Origin: JABFRZ01 sp964631945
GTDB lineage: Bacteria; Planctomycetota; UBA1135; GCA-002686595
Direction of reading: 5' to 3'
DNA: 64,000 nt
Assembly: GCA_964631945.1 (NCBI GenBank)
Contig: CAZWAY010000025.1
Coordinates: 13,902-77,901, forward strand
The first letter of the stretch is position 1, and each line of letters begins with the position of its first letter. Below, piece by piece: positions 1 to 9,400 of this stretch. The notes beneath the pieces are model-generated. The model saw only the letters and a program-made list of their open reading frames with translations. It did no database searches and was not told the origin of the DNA. The position numbers and the translations under genes were made by a program.

Positions 1-1494
1 GCGCGCGCTGGCGCTGCGGCTGGCCGCGAGGCGCCCGCCGTAGCAGCAGTCCATCGCCAGGAGGACGTGCTTCGCGCTGGCGTCCTTGAGGAAGCGGTCG
101 AGCGCGTCGAAGTGCAGCCAGCGCGTGCGCGCGGGGTCCGTCTCCAGCGTCTCGGCGTCGGCCGGGATCAGCCAGCCCGAGGAGCCCGAGCGCTCGTGCG
201 GCACGCCGTGGCCGGCGTAGTAGACGAGCACGCGGTCCTCCGGCTCGAGCGCGGCCCCGAGCGTCTCGAGCGCCGCGCGGATGCCGTCGTAGCTGGCCGC
301 CTCCTCGGTCAGGAGGCGCGTTTCCCAGCGGTCGCTCGGCAGCGCGCGCAGGGCCTGCTCGAGGGCCTCGACGTCGGGCACCGTGTTCGCGAGCGGCGCG
401 AAGCCGTGCTTGCGGTAGGCCTCGCCGATCCCGATCAGGAGCGCGTGCGAGCGATGGAAGCCGGGCTCGAAGAGCGCGCCGGGTGAGGAAGCGGAGGCCG
501 TCTCGGCCGCGAGTCCGCGCGCCTCGGCGCTGGCCGGAGACGCCGCCTTGCCGGCGAAGAGCCGCCAGCCGACGAGGGCCGCGAGCAGCACCAGTCCGGC
601 GGCGATTCCGGGAACGAGCCGGCGGCCGGCCGGCTTTCGGGTGCTGCTACGCGCCTCGGAGGCCGGCGACGCGAGCGCCTGCAGCGCGTCGCGCAGCTCG
701 GCCGCCGAGCGCGGGCGTCCGACCGGCGAGCGTGCGAGGCAGGCGAGCACCAGACGCGCCAGCCCGGTGGGCACCTCGGGCACGAGCCGCGCCGGATCGC
801 TCGGCGCGCGCCAGCCGTGCTCGAGCATCTCCGGCTGCGCCGCGCGCCCGGTCAGGGCGCGATAGAGCACGCAGCCGAGCGCGAAGAGGTCCGAGCGCGC
901 GCTGGCCGCCTCGCCGCCGAGCTGCTCGGGCGCCGGATGCGCCGGCAGTCCGGCGTGCTCGGGCGCGCCCTCGCCGGCCTTCCCGCCGTATTCGAGCGAG
1001 GTCTGGAGCCCGGCCACGGTCGGCTTCGCCAGCCGAAAACCGGTCAGGCACGGGCTCCCGTCCGCGCGCAAGAGCACGTTGCGCTCCGACACGTCGCGGT
1101 GCACGGCGCCTGCCGCGTGCACCGCGGCCAGCGCGTCGGCCAGCGCGATCCCGAGCGCGCGCACCTCGCCCGGCGGCAGCCGTCCATCCGTACCCAGGCG
1201 CGCCGCGAGCGCCTCGCCGGTCACCGGCTCGAGCACCAGCACGGTCCCCGCCGGCTCCGCGACGACGTCGTGCAGCTTCTGGATCGAGGGGTGCGAGATC
1301 CCCGCCAGCGCGCGCGCCTCGCGCAGCACGCGCTCGCCGGCCGCGGCCCCCGCCAGCGGCACCTCCTTGCGCCGCACCAGCAGCACCTCGCGAGCGAGCG
1401 TGCGGTCGCGCGCGCGCAGCTCGACGCGCTCGCGGTCCTCGAACAGCGTCTCGAGCACCTCGTAGCGTCCGGCGATTCCCTGGGGTGTGTCGAT
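1..1494 (-). CDS. Pseudokinase-like protein fused to a caspase-like (peptidase C14) domain, C-terminus cut by the window edge
   Basis: Reading the minus strand gives one open frame from about 1494 to position 1. Residues 10-270 are a Hanks-type kinase fold: HRDVSERN catalytic loop, PAPEQL, SDLFALG and a final RPRSAAEL. A membrane segment (LVPGIAAGLVLLAALVGW) follows near residue 300. The C-terminal part is caspase-like, with the His motif YYAGHG and the Cys motif MDCCYGG both present. The kinase looks inactive: the DFG position reads TGF, the glycine loop lacks glycines (LETLFEDRER), and the beta-3 Lys appears replaced (REVLLVRR). No ATG, GTG or TTG lies between the in-frame stop at 1519-1521 and the start of the domain. 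However, a perfect GGAGG (1503-1507) sits 8 nt before an ATC codon at 1492-1494, giving DTPQGIAGRYEVLE. I take this as the probable start; the alternative is GTG at 1458. The role is unknown; a membrane sensor controlling a protease is an inference. Confidence 0.8.
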   Translation of the reverse strand, partial: MDTPQGIAGRYEVLETLFEDRERVELRARDRTLAREVLLVRRKEVPLAGAAAGERVLREARALAGISHPSIQKLHDVVAEPAGTVLVLEPVTGEALAARLGTDGRLPPGEVRALGIALADALAAVHAAGAVHRDVSERNVLLRADGSPCLTGFRLAKPTVAGLQTSLEYGGKAGEGAPEHAGLPAHPAPEQLGGEAASARSDLFALGCVLYRALTGRAAQPEMLEHGWRAPSDPARLVPEVPTGLARLVLACLARSPVGRPRSAAELRDALQALASPASEARSSTRKPAGRRLVPGIAAGLVLLAALVGWRLFAGKAASPASAEARGLAAETASASSPGALFEPGFHRSHALLIGIGEAYRKHGFAPLANTVPDVEALEQALRALPSDRWETRLLTEEAASYDGIRAALETLGAALEPEDRVLVYYAGHGVPHERSGSSGWLIPADAETLETDPARTRWLHFDALDRFLKDASAKHVLLAMDCCYGGRLAASRSASAR

Positions 1495-1599
1495 GGCCCG
1501 GCCCTCCGGTGGGGGATTCTACGGGAGTCCCGGGGGGAGAGGTGCGGGGCGGGGCGGAGCGAACGTCCCTGACTCTTTCTCTTCCCCCCTCTTCCTCTT

Positions 1600-1681
1600 C
1601 GCGAGGCCCCGCGCTCTCCGCGGCTCCGCGGTCGGCTCTCTCCTAGAAACCGCGGAGTCGCGGAGGACGCGGGGCCTCGCG
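1600..1681. repeat. 33-bp inverted repeat forming a large hairpin
   Basis: The arms at 1600-1632 and 1649-1681 are complementary over 33 nt with three mismatches. They are separated by a 16-nt loop containing CTAG. The arms are built from CGCGGAG-type units and the flanks are pyrimidine-rich on one side and purine-rich on the other. The element lies between the 3' end of the patatin gene and the 5' end of the pseudokinase-caspase gene, both on the minus strand. It could act as a terminator or be a REP-like dispersed repeat. No clear T-run follows. Confidence 0.75.
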
Positions 1682-1703
1682 GAGAAGAAAACCGGAGCCC
1701 GGG

Positions 1704-2837
1704 CTACGCCCCTAGGAACACCTCGATCTCACGCGCCCGCTCGGCCGCATCCTGCTCACCCAGCTGCAACAGCCGCTTCAAGTAATCCGGCTGGAACATC
1801 ACCAGCGAGATCAAATCGTTCGAGCGCGTCTCCTGCGTACCGAGTCCACGCGTGAGGAATCGGAACGTGCGCGGCAGGCGCGGCTCGTAATCGTTGGCCA
1901 GGCGCCCGAGGTCGCGCGAGGGGCGCAGCAGCATCAGCTTGACCGGGCGCAGGTTGTCGCGTTTCTCGGGCGGGGTGCTCTCGAGCAGCTGGTTGATGCG
2001 CTCGAGGCGCAGCGCGTCGCCGTCGAACTGGTCGAGGAAGATGGCGCTCATCACGTCGCCGAAGATCTGCGCCGGCGGCGGGTAGCCCTTGAGCACGTGC
2101 GTGCGCGTCTCGGCCAGGTCGGGCACGTGGCGCGTGGAGATCGCCAGGATGCGCTCGGCCCCGAGGTGCACGGCCGGCGCGAGCGGCGCGGTCAGGCGCA
2201 TGCCGCCGTCGCCGTAGTAGCCGTTCTCGACCTGGATGGCCGGGAAGAAGATCGGCAGCGCGGCCGAGCCCATCACGTGCTCGACGCGCAGGAGGCACGC
2301 GCGGCTGACGCGGTCGGCGCGTTCCCAGGGCTCGACGTCCTGGCCCTGCACGAAGGTCACCGAGCGTCCGGTGGTGTAGCTCGCGGCCGTGAGGGCCACG
2401 GCGCGCACGATGCCCTGCTCGAGGTTGCGCGCGACGCCGGTGAGTTCGCCCTGCTCGGCCAGCAGCACGCGCTCCAAGAAGGCGCGCAGCGGAGCCGTGT
2501 CGACCATGCCGTGGTGGCGGGGCTTGCGGTGCCCGCCCGAGACCAGCGACAGGGCCGAGTCGAAGAGGTGCGTGAACAGGCCCAGGGCGCCGACGCGGAA
2601 GACCTCCTCGACCTCGAGCTCGCTCCACAGGTCGCACAGCTTCTCGACGCGCTCCAGGAAGCTGCCCCCGTGCACGCCGAGGAAGGCCGCGTTGATGGCG
2701 CCGGCCGAGACGCCCGTCAGGACCGGCACGTTGGCCTCCGGGAAGCGCTTGGCCATCCAGCGCAGCGCGCCGACCTGGTAGGCCGCGCGCGCGCCGCCAC
2801 CGCTCATCACCAGGGCCAGGTCTCCGTGCTGCGTCAT
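1704..2837 (-). CDS. Patatin-like phospholipase
   Basis: A 377-residue patatin-family serine lipase/acyl hydrolase. The oxyanion-hole motif SGGGARAAYQVGAL is at residues 11-24, the nucleophile elbow GVSAG follows near residue 45, and the catalytic Asp is in GDGGMR near residue 205, so the Ser-Asp dyad is complete. There is no obvious signal peptide, which suggests a cytoplasmic or membrane-associated enzyme acting on phospholipid acyl esters; the substrate cannot be told. The ATG at 2837 (MTQHGDLALVMSGGG) fits the start of the family. The open frame continues upstream, but only as an out-of-frame shadow of the neighbouring phosphoesterase gene. It lies 41 bp downstream of that gene on the same strand, so the two may be co-transcribed in lipid metabolism. 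Confidence 0.9.
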   Translation of the reverse strand: MTQHGDLALVMSGGGARAAYQVGALRWMAKRFPEANVPVLTGVSAGAINAAFLGVHGGSFLERVEKLCDLWSELEVEEVFRVGALGLFTHLFDSALSLVSGGHRKPRHHGMVDTAPLRAFLERVLLAEQGELTGVARNLEQGIVRAVALTAASYTTGRSVTFVQGQDVEPWERADRVSRACLLRVEHVMGSAALPIFFPAIQVENGYYGDGGMRLTAPLAPAVHLGAERILAISTRHVPDLAETRTHVLKGYPPPAQIFGDVMSAIFLDQFDGDALRLERINQLLESTPPEKRDNLRPVKLMLLRPSRDLGRLANDYEPRLPRTFRFLTRGLGTQETRSNDLISLVMFQPDYLKRLLQLGEQDAAERAREIEVFLGA

Positions 2838-2878
2838 CGCCGTGGCAGTCTGGCGTTCGCGAGGCGCGTCCGAAAGGA

Positions 2879-3634
2879 TCACGCGGCGTGCTCCCACGCC
2901 ACGACTTCCATTCTTCCGTCGGCGTGCTCGACCAGGGCCGTGCCGCTGCCGACCCAGTCGCCGCCGTTGCCGTAGTAGAGTCCGTCGATGGTGCGCGAGG
3001 CGGCCGAGTGCACGTGCCCGCACACGATCCCGTCCACCGCGCGCGCGCGGGCCGCGACCAGGGCCGTGCGCTCGAAGCGCGCGGTGTAGCCGAGCCAGCC
3101 CTTGCAGCGCTCGCGCAACGCGCGCCCGAGGCGTCCGCGGCGCGCCAGGAACAGGCGCTCGAGCGCCTCGCAGGCGTGCTCGAGCCCGCGCGCCAGACCG
3201 TCGCCGAGGCGCGACAGCCAGCGCCGCCGGTGCACGACCGCGTCGAAGCCGTCGCCGTGCACGATCCACAGGCGCCGGCCGTCGGCGGTGGTGTGCTCGA
3301 GCTCGGGCGCGACCTCGAGCGTCCCGGCCTCGCCCCACAGCTCCAGGAAGCGCGGATCGTGGTTGCCGGTCATGTAGCGCACGCGCGTGCCGCCGCGCGC
3401 CATGGCGCGCAGCGCCTCGAGCACCGCGCGATGCGCCTCCGGCCAGCGCGCCAGCGGCAGCTCGTCGGCGTCGTCGGCGATGTCGCCCACCAGGAACAGG
3501 AACTCGGCCTGGTGATGGGCCAGGAAGTCGAGCAGGAGCTCGGCCTGGGCGCGCGGTGAGCCGAGGTGCACGTCCGAGAGGAAGATCGAACGGAAGCGCG
3601 CTCGAGCGCGGCCCCCCGGGGACGAGGAGAGCAT
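2879..3634 (-). CDS. LpxH-like UDP-2,3-diacylglucosamine diphosphatase / metallophosphoesterase
   Basis: A 251-residue calcineurin-like phosphoesterase. All metal-binding motifs are visible in order: SDVHLG, GDIADD, TGNHD, HGDGFD and CGHVHSA. Length and the long insert between HGD and GHVH (helical, Arg-rich) match COG2908/LpxH rather than generic phosphodiesterases. LpxH hydrolyses UDP-2,3-diacylglucosamine to lipid X plus UMP at the inner face of the membrane, the fourth step of lipid A synthesis. The window also carries lpxA, lpxC and lpxD, which supports this role, but the gene is unlinked to them by about 50 kb. The ATG at 3634 was chosen because the phosphoesterase fold begins shortly afterwards (FRSIFLSDVHLG); upstream sequence in frame is low-complexity. 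Confidence 0.8.
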   Translation of the reverse strand: MLSSSPGGRARARFRSIFLSDVHLGSPRAQAELLLDFLAHHQAEFLFLVGDIADDADELPLARWPEAHRAVLEALRAMARGGTRVRYMTGNHDPRFLELWGEAGTLEVAPELEHTTADGRRLWIVHGDGFDAVVHRRRWLSRLGDGLARGLEHACEALERLFLARRGRLGRALRERCKGWLGYTARFERTALVAARARAVDGIVCGHVHSAASRTIDGLYYGNGGDWVGSGTALVEHADGRMEVVAWEHAA

Positions 3635-3848
3635 GGGGCAGGAGAGATCGACCGGCGGGGGCGCCGTTCCGAAGGCCGGCCGGGGGCTGCCGCGCGGCTC
3701 CCGCCCTCCTGCGCGCGGCTGGTCGAAACGCGCGCGCGGCCCGCTGCATAGAATCCCGCCTTCGTCCGGACGCCGCCCCCCCCAGCTGGACCTTGCCGGT
3801 GCAACCTGGGTCCGGACTCCCTCTACCGACGATCGAAGGACATTCGCG

Positions 3849-4259
3849 ATGGGATCCCGTCTACTCCTGGCACTGGCCCTGGCGGCCACGCTCTCCGCCG
3901 GCTGCACCGTCACCGCCGTGGGGGCCGAGGACGCCCCCCCGCGCATCCAGGCGCGCGGCCTGATCGATGGGCACGCGGCCGTGGGGCTGCGCGACGAGGA
4001 CGACTTCCTGCGCCTGCGCGTGCTGGACGGGACCAGCGACGGTGCGCTCGGCGAGATCGTGATCTGGAAGCTCTTCCGGCTCGAGGTCGGGGCGCTGGGG
4101 TTCGGCGTGGGCGTCGGGCCCTTCGACCTGGCGCTGGGGACGCTGTTCTACGGGCCCGACGTGCCGCCCATGGGGGGGCGCAAGGCCAAGCGTGCCGTGG
4201 CGCCCGAGGGCGACGGCGAGTGCGAGGTCTGCGCCGAGGCCGCCAAGAAGGGCGAGTAG
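3849..4259 (+). CDS. Small putative lipoprotein of unknown function
   Basis: A 136-residue protein with a lipoprotein-type signal (MGSRLLLALALAATLSAGC), so it should be anchored to a membrane through Cys19. The mature part has a small region rich in glycine and hydrophobic residues (VGALGFGVGVGPFDLALG) and a Cys-containing C-terminus (GECEVCAEAAKKGE). I do not recognise a family. It is transcribed divergently from the LpxH-like gene and convergently with the arylsulfotransferase-like gene, whose stop lies 6 bp away. The 215-bp upstream region holds no promoter I would call with confidence. Confidence 0.75.
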   Translation: MGSRLLLALALAATLSAGCTVTAVGAEDAPPRIQARGLIDGHAAVGLRDEDDFLRLRVLDGTSDGALGEIVIWKLFRLEVGALGFGVGVGPFDLALGTLFYGPDVPPMGGRKAKRAVAPEGDGECEVCAEAAKKGE

Positions 4260-4265
4260 GGCGGG

Positions 4266-5813
4266 CTACTTCGCCGGCGCCCCGTCGGTGCGCGCCGCAT
4301 CGGTCGGGAGCGCGTCGGTCAGGGGCGCGAGCACGCGGCCCTTCAGGCCCGGATGGTCGGGGGCGATGCGCGTGGCCCGGAACAGCCCGTTCCCGCTGTT
4401 GCCGGCCGTGCTGAGGTCCCCGCCGAAGGGGTTCCAGTACTCCCACACGATCGTTCCGTCCGGCGCGACCTCGAACAGGCGCCCCTGCGGGCCATCGCAC
4501 ACGGCCGTGTTGCCGTTGCCGAGGCGCTGGCAGCCCGAGATGAAGGGCGCGTAGAAGCTGGCCGGATCGCGCGCGTGGTAGCTCCACACCGGCGCGGCCG
4601 GACCGAAGGCGCGGCCCTCGCGCGCGAAGCCCGCTCCGGGTTCGAAGGGCAGCACGAGCTCGTCGACCGAGGAGTGCTCGCCGCCCGGCCGACCCTGGCC
4701 GTTGTTGAACACGAGCAGGTGCCCCGCCCCGGGCAGCCCGGCCGGGATCCATTGCACGTTGTGCTGGTAGAAGAGCCTGCGGTCCGCGTCCGAGCCGGCG
4801 CCGTGGTTCTTCGGATTGCCCCAGCGCCACAGCAGGTCGCCGCCCTTCCCGTAGCGTCCACCGCGGTGTCCCGCGGCCTGCTCGGTCGTGGTGGAGTGGT
4901 CGAGGATCCAGACCTCGGAGAGGTGCGGACTCGAGAGCGCGATCAGGTCGAACTCGGGTTGGTAGTCGATGGCGTTCGTGTGCAGCCAGTCGCAGCCCAC
5001 GCCGTTGCCGCCGGCCGGCGTTCCGCCCGTCGAGCGGGTGGCTTGCGCGCCCTCGTCCTCGTCTTCATCCTCGCCGCCGCCCGAGTAACCCAGGGCGCGC
5101 ATCTGCTCGGCGATCTCGGCCTGCTTGGCGAGCTCCTCCGCGCTGAGCGCGGGCGCCGCGCGAAGGTCGTAGTTCAGGTCGAGCCGCTCGGGGTGGTCCG
5201 CGACCGAGCCGTGGTTGTCGGCGGCCGGATCGAAGTCCTGGACCAGATGGTCCCAGGCGTGCCACTCCCACACGATCTCGCCACCCGTGGGCAGGGTGGG
5301 CTTCACCTCGAGCACCGCGTCCGGCCACAGACCGCCCTCGCCGACGCGCGCGGGATCACGCCCGGCCGCGATGCAGTCCTCGCGGTAGCGGAACTCCCAG
5401 GTGATCAGGAGCACGTTGCCGTTCGGCAGCGGACGCGCGTCGTGGTGCTGGGTCTGGTCCTCGTCAGCGAGCTCGTACGTCCACAGCAGCTCGCCGTCCC
5501 AGCCGATGCGCTCCAGGCGTCCGCAGATCCCGCCGCCCTGGAAGCGCGGGTTCTTCTCGATGCGCCCGGCGCGCAGGATCGAGCCGTCGTCGAGCAGGTA
5601 GACCGATGAGGGCCCGAGCTCGCTCGCCCAGCGCTGCACCTCGCGGCCCGCCAGGTCGACGAGGTGCGTGTACCTCGAGGCGAGCGGCGCGAGCAGCGTG
5701 TAGCCGGGCGCGGCCGCGTCCGTCGCCAGGCGCAACCCGCGCGGCGGCTCCGCAGCGGCGTCGGGAGCCTGGGGCGGGAAGGCCAAGGCGAGCAGGAAGA
5801 GCGGGCACGACAT
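4266..5813 (-). CDS. Exported arylsulfotransferase-like protein
   Basis: A 515-residue protein resembling the arylsulfotransferase (ASST) beta-propeller family. Repeated Trp- and His-bearing blades are visible: HHDARPLPNGNVLLITWEF, GEIVWEWHAWDHLVQDFD, DWLHTNAIDYQPEFD, QHNVQWIPAG, and a closing DGTIVWEYWNPFGG. The N-terminus (MSCPLFLLALAFPPQA) is a short signal peptide, so the protein is periplasmic or surface-exposed. Classical ASST moves sulfate between phenols; the acceptor here is unknown. A strongly acidic, Gly-rich insert (GGGEDEDEDEGA) lies near residue 245. An in-frame ATG at 5867 exists, but the ATG at 5813 gives the better signal peptide. Planctomycetes are rich in sulfate-ester enzymes, which fits, but that is context only. 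Confidence 0.75.
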   Translation of the reverse strand: MSCPLFLLALAFPPQAPDAAAEPPRGLRLATDAAAPGYTLLAPLASRYTHLVDLAGREVQRWASELGPSSVYLLDDGSILRAGRIEKNPRFQGGGICGRLERIGWDGELLWTYELADEDQTQHHDARPLPNGNVLLITWEFRYREDCIAAGRDPARVGEGGLWPDAVLEVKPTLPTGGEIVWEWHAWDHLVQDFDPAADNHGSVADHPERLDLNYDLRAAPALSAEELAKQAEIAEQMRALGYSGGGEDEDEDEGAQATRSTGGTPAGGNGVGCDWLHTNAIDYQPEFDLIALSSPHLSEVWILDHSTTTEQAAGHRGGRYGKGGDLLWRWGNPKNHGAGSDADRRLFYQHNVQWIPAGLPGAGHLLVFNNGQGRPGGEHSSVDELVLPFEPGAGFAREGRAFGPAAPVWSYHARDPASFYAPFISGCQRLGNGNTAVCDGPQGRLFEVAPDGTIVWEYWNPFGGDLSTAGNSGNGLFRATRIAPDHPGLKGRVLAPLTDALPTDAARTDGAPAK

Positions 5814-5933
5814 GCAGGAGACGATACCCGTTGCGGGCTCGGCCGCGACGGCGAGCCCCACTGACATCTCTCGAACGCGCCCGTTCCCCGTGCCAGCCGC
5901 GCGACGATCGGGACGCGCTACCATGCGGCGACC

Positions 5934-6410
5934 ATGAAGCTCTGCGTCGCCTCGCTCGCTTTCGTTTCCCTGGCCCTGGTCCTCTCCGCCGCCGCCGCCG
6001 TCCCGGACGACGACCAGGCGCAGGAAGCGCGCGAGCAGGCCTTCGCCGAGCTCCTGAGCGGCGCGCGCCTGACCGGCTGGTTCACCGACTCGAACCACCC
6101 GGATGCGCCGCCCGCCAAGGACAGCTACGTGATCTCGCGCGCCGAGAAGGCCGACGGCGACACCTGGCTGATCGAATCCGTGGTCGGCGAGAGCGGCCTC
6201 AAGATCCCGCTCTACATCCCGGTGAAGTGGGCCGGCAACACGCCGGTCATGACGCTCGACCAGCTCGCCGTGCCGCAGATGGGCAGCTTCGACGCGCGCG
6301 TCCTGTTCCACGGCACGAGCTACGCCGGCGTGTGGAGCGGCGCGAGCCACCGGGGCGAGATGGGCGGCAAGATCGAGCGTGCCGCACCGGCCAAGCCCGC
6401 GGCCAAGTAG
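5934..6410 (+). CDS. Small exported protein of unknown function
   Basis: A 158-residue protein with a clear signal peptide (MKLCVASLAFVSLALVLSAAAA). The mature domain begins near residue 30 and contains LLSGARLTGWFTD, then a run of beta-strand-like sequence up to SYAGVWSGASHRGEMGG, and an Ala/Lys-rich tail. The GxxLxGWFTD opening with a later YxGxWSG resembles small conserved exported proteins of planctomycetes, but I cannot name a family or activity. It is divergent from the arylsulfotransferase-like gene (120 bp apart) and convergent with metH. Confidence 0.75.
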   Translation: MKLCVASLAFVSLALVLSAAAAVPDDDQAQEAREQAFAELLSGARLTGWFTDSNHPDAPPAKDSYVISRAEKADGDTWLIESVVGESGLKIPLYIPVKWAGNTPVMTLDQLAVPQMGSFDARVLFHGTSYAGVWSGASHRGEMGGKIERAAPAKPAAK

Positions 6411-6437
6411 ACCCTCGGCGGGGCGAGGCGGGCCCCA

Positions 6438-9400
6438 CTAGATCGTGAAGTACTTGGCCTCGGGGTGGTGCACCACGATGGCCGAGGTGGATTGCTCGGG
6501 CCACAGCTGGTGCTCCTCGGACAGCGTCAGGCCGATGCGCTCGGCGCCGAGCAGCGCGAGCAAGAGCTCCTGGTCGGCGAGGTTCGGGCAGGCCGGGTAG
6601 CCGAAGGAGTAGCGCGAGCCGCGGTAGCCCTGCTTGAAGAGCTCGCGCATGTCGCGCGCGTCCTCGCTGGCGAAACCGAGCTCGGCGCGGATCTGCTGGT
6701 GGATGTACTCGGCCAGGCCCTCGGCGGCCTCGACCGAGAGACCGTGCAGGTGCAGGTAGTCCTGGTAACGGTTGGCGGCGAACCATTCGCGCGCGGTCTC
6801 GCTGGCCTGCTGACCCACCGTCACGACCTGCAGCGCGATCACGTCGGGCTGGCCGTCGTCGCGGAAGAAGTCGCTGATGCACAGGTTCTTCTTGCCCTTC
6901 TGGCGCGGGAAGGCGAAGCGCCCGGCCTCCTTGCCGTCGCTCTGCGGGTCGAGCAGCACCAGCGTGTTGCCCTCGGGCACGCAGCGCCAGAAGCCGTAGG
7001 CCGCCTGCGGCAGCAGGATCTTCTCCTTGGCGCACTGCTGCGCGAGCGCGTGGAAGATCGGGCGCACCTCCTCGGCCACGAAGCGCTCGTGCTCGCGCGT
7101 GGCCTTGCCCTTGCGCCGGTAGCCCCACTGGAACTGGAACAGGGTCGTCTCGTTGATGTACGGGACGATCGTCTGCAGCGCGATGCCCTCGACCAGACGC
7201 GGGCCGAGGAAGGGCGGCTCGGGGTAGACGATGTCGCGCGCGATGCGCGCGCGCTCGACGCCCACCAGCTCGTCGGGCACCGGGCGGCCGTTCCTCTTCT
7301 CGGCCTCCAGTTCCTCGACCGCCGCCAGCGCGCGCTGGGCCGCGTTCGGGGCGGCGTCCGCGCGGCGCGTGCGCGCCTCGGGCTTCGCCGCGCCCGCGGC
7401 CACGCGTTCCATCACCGCGAGGCCCTCGAAGGCGTCCTTGGCGTAGTAGAGCGGGCCGTTGTAGATCGCGCGGCAGTCGGCCTCGACGTAGGTGCGCGTC
7501 AGCGCGGCGCCGCCCAGGATCACCGGGACGGTCACCTGGCGGCGGTTCATCTCCTCCAGGTTCTCGCGCATCACGACCGTGCTCTTGACGAGCAACCCGC
7601 TCATGCCGATCGCGTCGGGCTTGTGCTCCAGGGTCACCTCCAGGATGCGCTCGATCGGCTGCTTGATGCCGAGGTTGTAGACCGTGTAGCCGTTGTTGGT
7701 GAGGATGATGTCGACCAGGTTCTTGCCGATGTCGTGCACGTCGCCGCGCACGGTGGCGAGCACGATCTTGCCGCGCGTGGAGCCGCTGACGCGCTCCATG
7801 TACGGCTCGAGGTGTGCCACGGCCATCTTCATGGTCTCGGCCGACTGCAGCACGAAGGGCAGCTGCATCTCGCCCGATCCGAACAGCTCGCCCACGCGCG
7901 CCATGCCGGCCAGCAGGTCCTCGTTGATGATCGCCAGCGGCTTCTTGCTGGCGCGCGCCAGCTCGAGGTCGTCGGCCAGGCCGACCTTGGCGCCCTCGAC
8001 GATGCGCCAGGCGAGGCGCGCGCACACGTCGCTCGGGACGTCGCGCTTCTTCTTGGCCTCGACGTCGACGCCCTCGAACAGCTGCATCAGACGCTGCAAC
8101 GGGTCGTAGCCCGCGCGCCGCCGGTCGAAGATCAGGTCCTCGCAGGTCTGGCGCACCTCGGGTTCGAGCTTGTGCAGCGGCGTGATGCGGCCCGAGTGCA
8201 GGATCGCGGCCGAGAGCCCGGCCTCCTGGGCGTGGTGCAGGAAGACCGAGTTGAGCGCGTGGCGCGCGGCCGGCTTGAGCCCGAAGGAGACGTTCGAGAC
8301 GCCCAGCATCGTGCCCACGCCGGGCAGCTCCTCGCGCACGCGGCGCACGCCCTCGAGCGTGTTCATGGCGTGCTTGCGGTCGTCCTCGTTGCCGGTGCAG
8401 ATCGTGAAGGTCAGCACGTCGAACAGCAGGTCCTCGGAGCGCATGCCGTGGTCGTGCACGACGAGGTCGTGGATGCGGCGCGCGACGCGCACCTTGTCCT
8501 CGACGGACTTGGCCATGCCCTCCTCGTCGATCGTCAGCGCGATCAGGGCCGCACCGTGCTCCTTGGCCAGCGGCAGGACCTTGCTGACGCGCTCCAGGCC
8601 GTCCTCGAGGTTGATCGAGTTGACGATCGAGCGCGCGCCCACGAGCTCGAGCGCGGCCTGCAGCACGGGCACCTCGGTCGTGTCGATCGAGAGCGGCGCG
8701 GCGACCTCGGTGCGGTAGCGCTTGATCGCGGCCTGCATGTCGGCCACCTCGTCGCGGCCGACGTAGGCCACGCACAGGTCGAGCGCATGGCTGCCCTCGC
8801 GCAGCTGCTCCTTGCCCATCTCGACCATGGGATCGAGCTCGCCGGCCAGCAGGTGCTCGCGGAACTGCTTCGAGCCGTTGGCGTTGGAGCGCTCGCCCAC
8901 CAGGAGGATCGAGCTCTCCTGCTTCAGCTCGACGGCGTGGTACAGGCTGGTGATCTGCGGCGCGAAGGCGGGCTTGCGCTTCTTCGGCTGGCGGCCTGCC
9001 ATGGCGCGCACGACCGCGGCCAGGTGCTCGGGCGTGGTGCCGCAGCAGCCGCCCACGAGGTTGAGGCCGTCCTCGTCGACGAAGCGCACCAGCCAGTCGG
9101 CCAGCTCGGCCGGCGTCAGCGGGTAGTGCGGCTGGCCGTCGACGAGCTGCGGCAGGCCCGCGTTCGGATAGCAGCCGATCGCGCGGCGCCAGGATTGGCC
9201 GAGGAGCCGCACGTGCGTGCTCATCTCGCGCGGGCCGGTGGCGCAGTTGATCGACAGGACGTCGATCGGATAGGGATCGAGCAGCGCGATCGCGGCCGCC
9301 ATCTCGGTCCCGACCAGCATCGTGCCGGTCACCTCCATGGTCACGCTGACCATCAGCGCGAGCTCGCGCCCGACCTCGCGCCGCGCCGCGAGGCAGGCGT

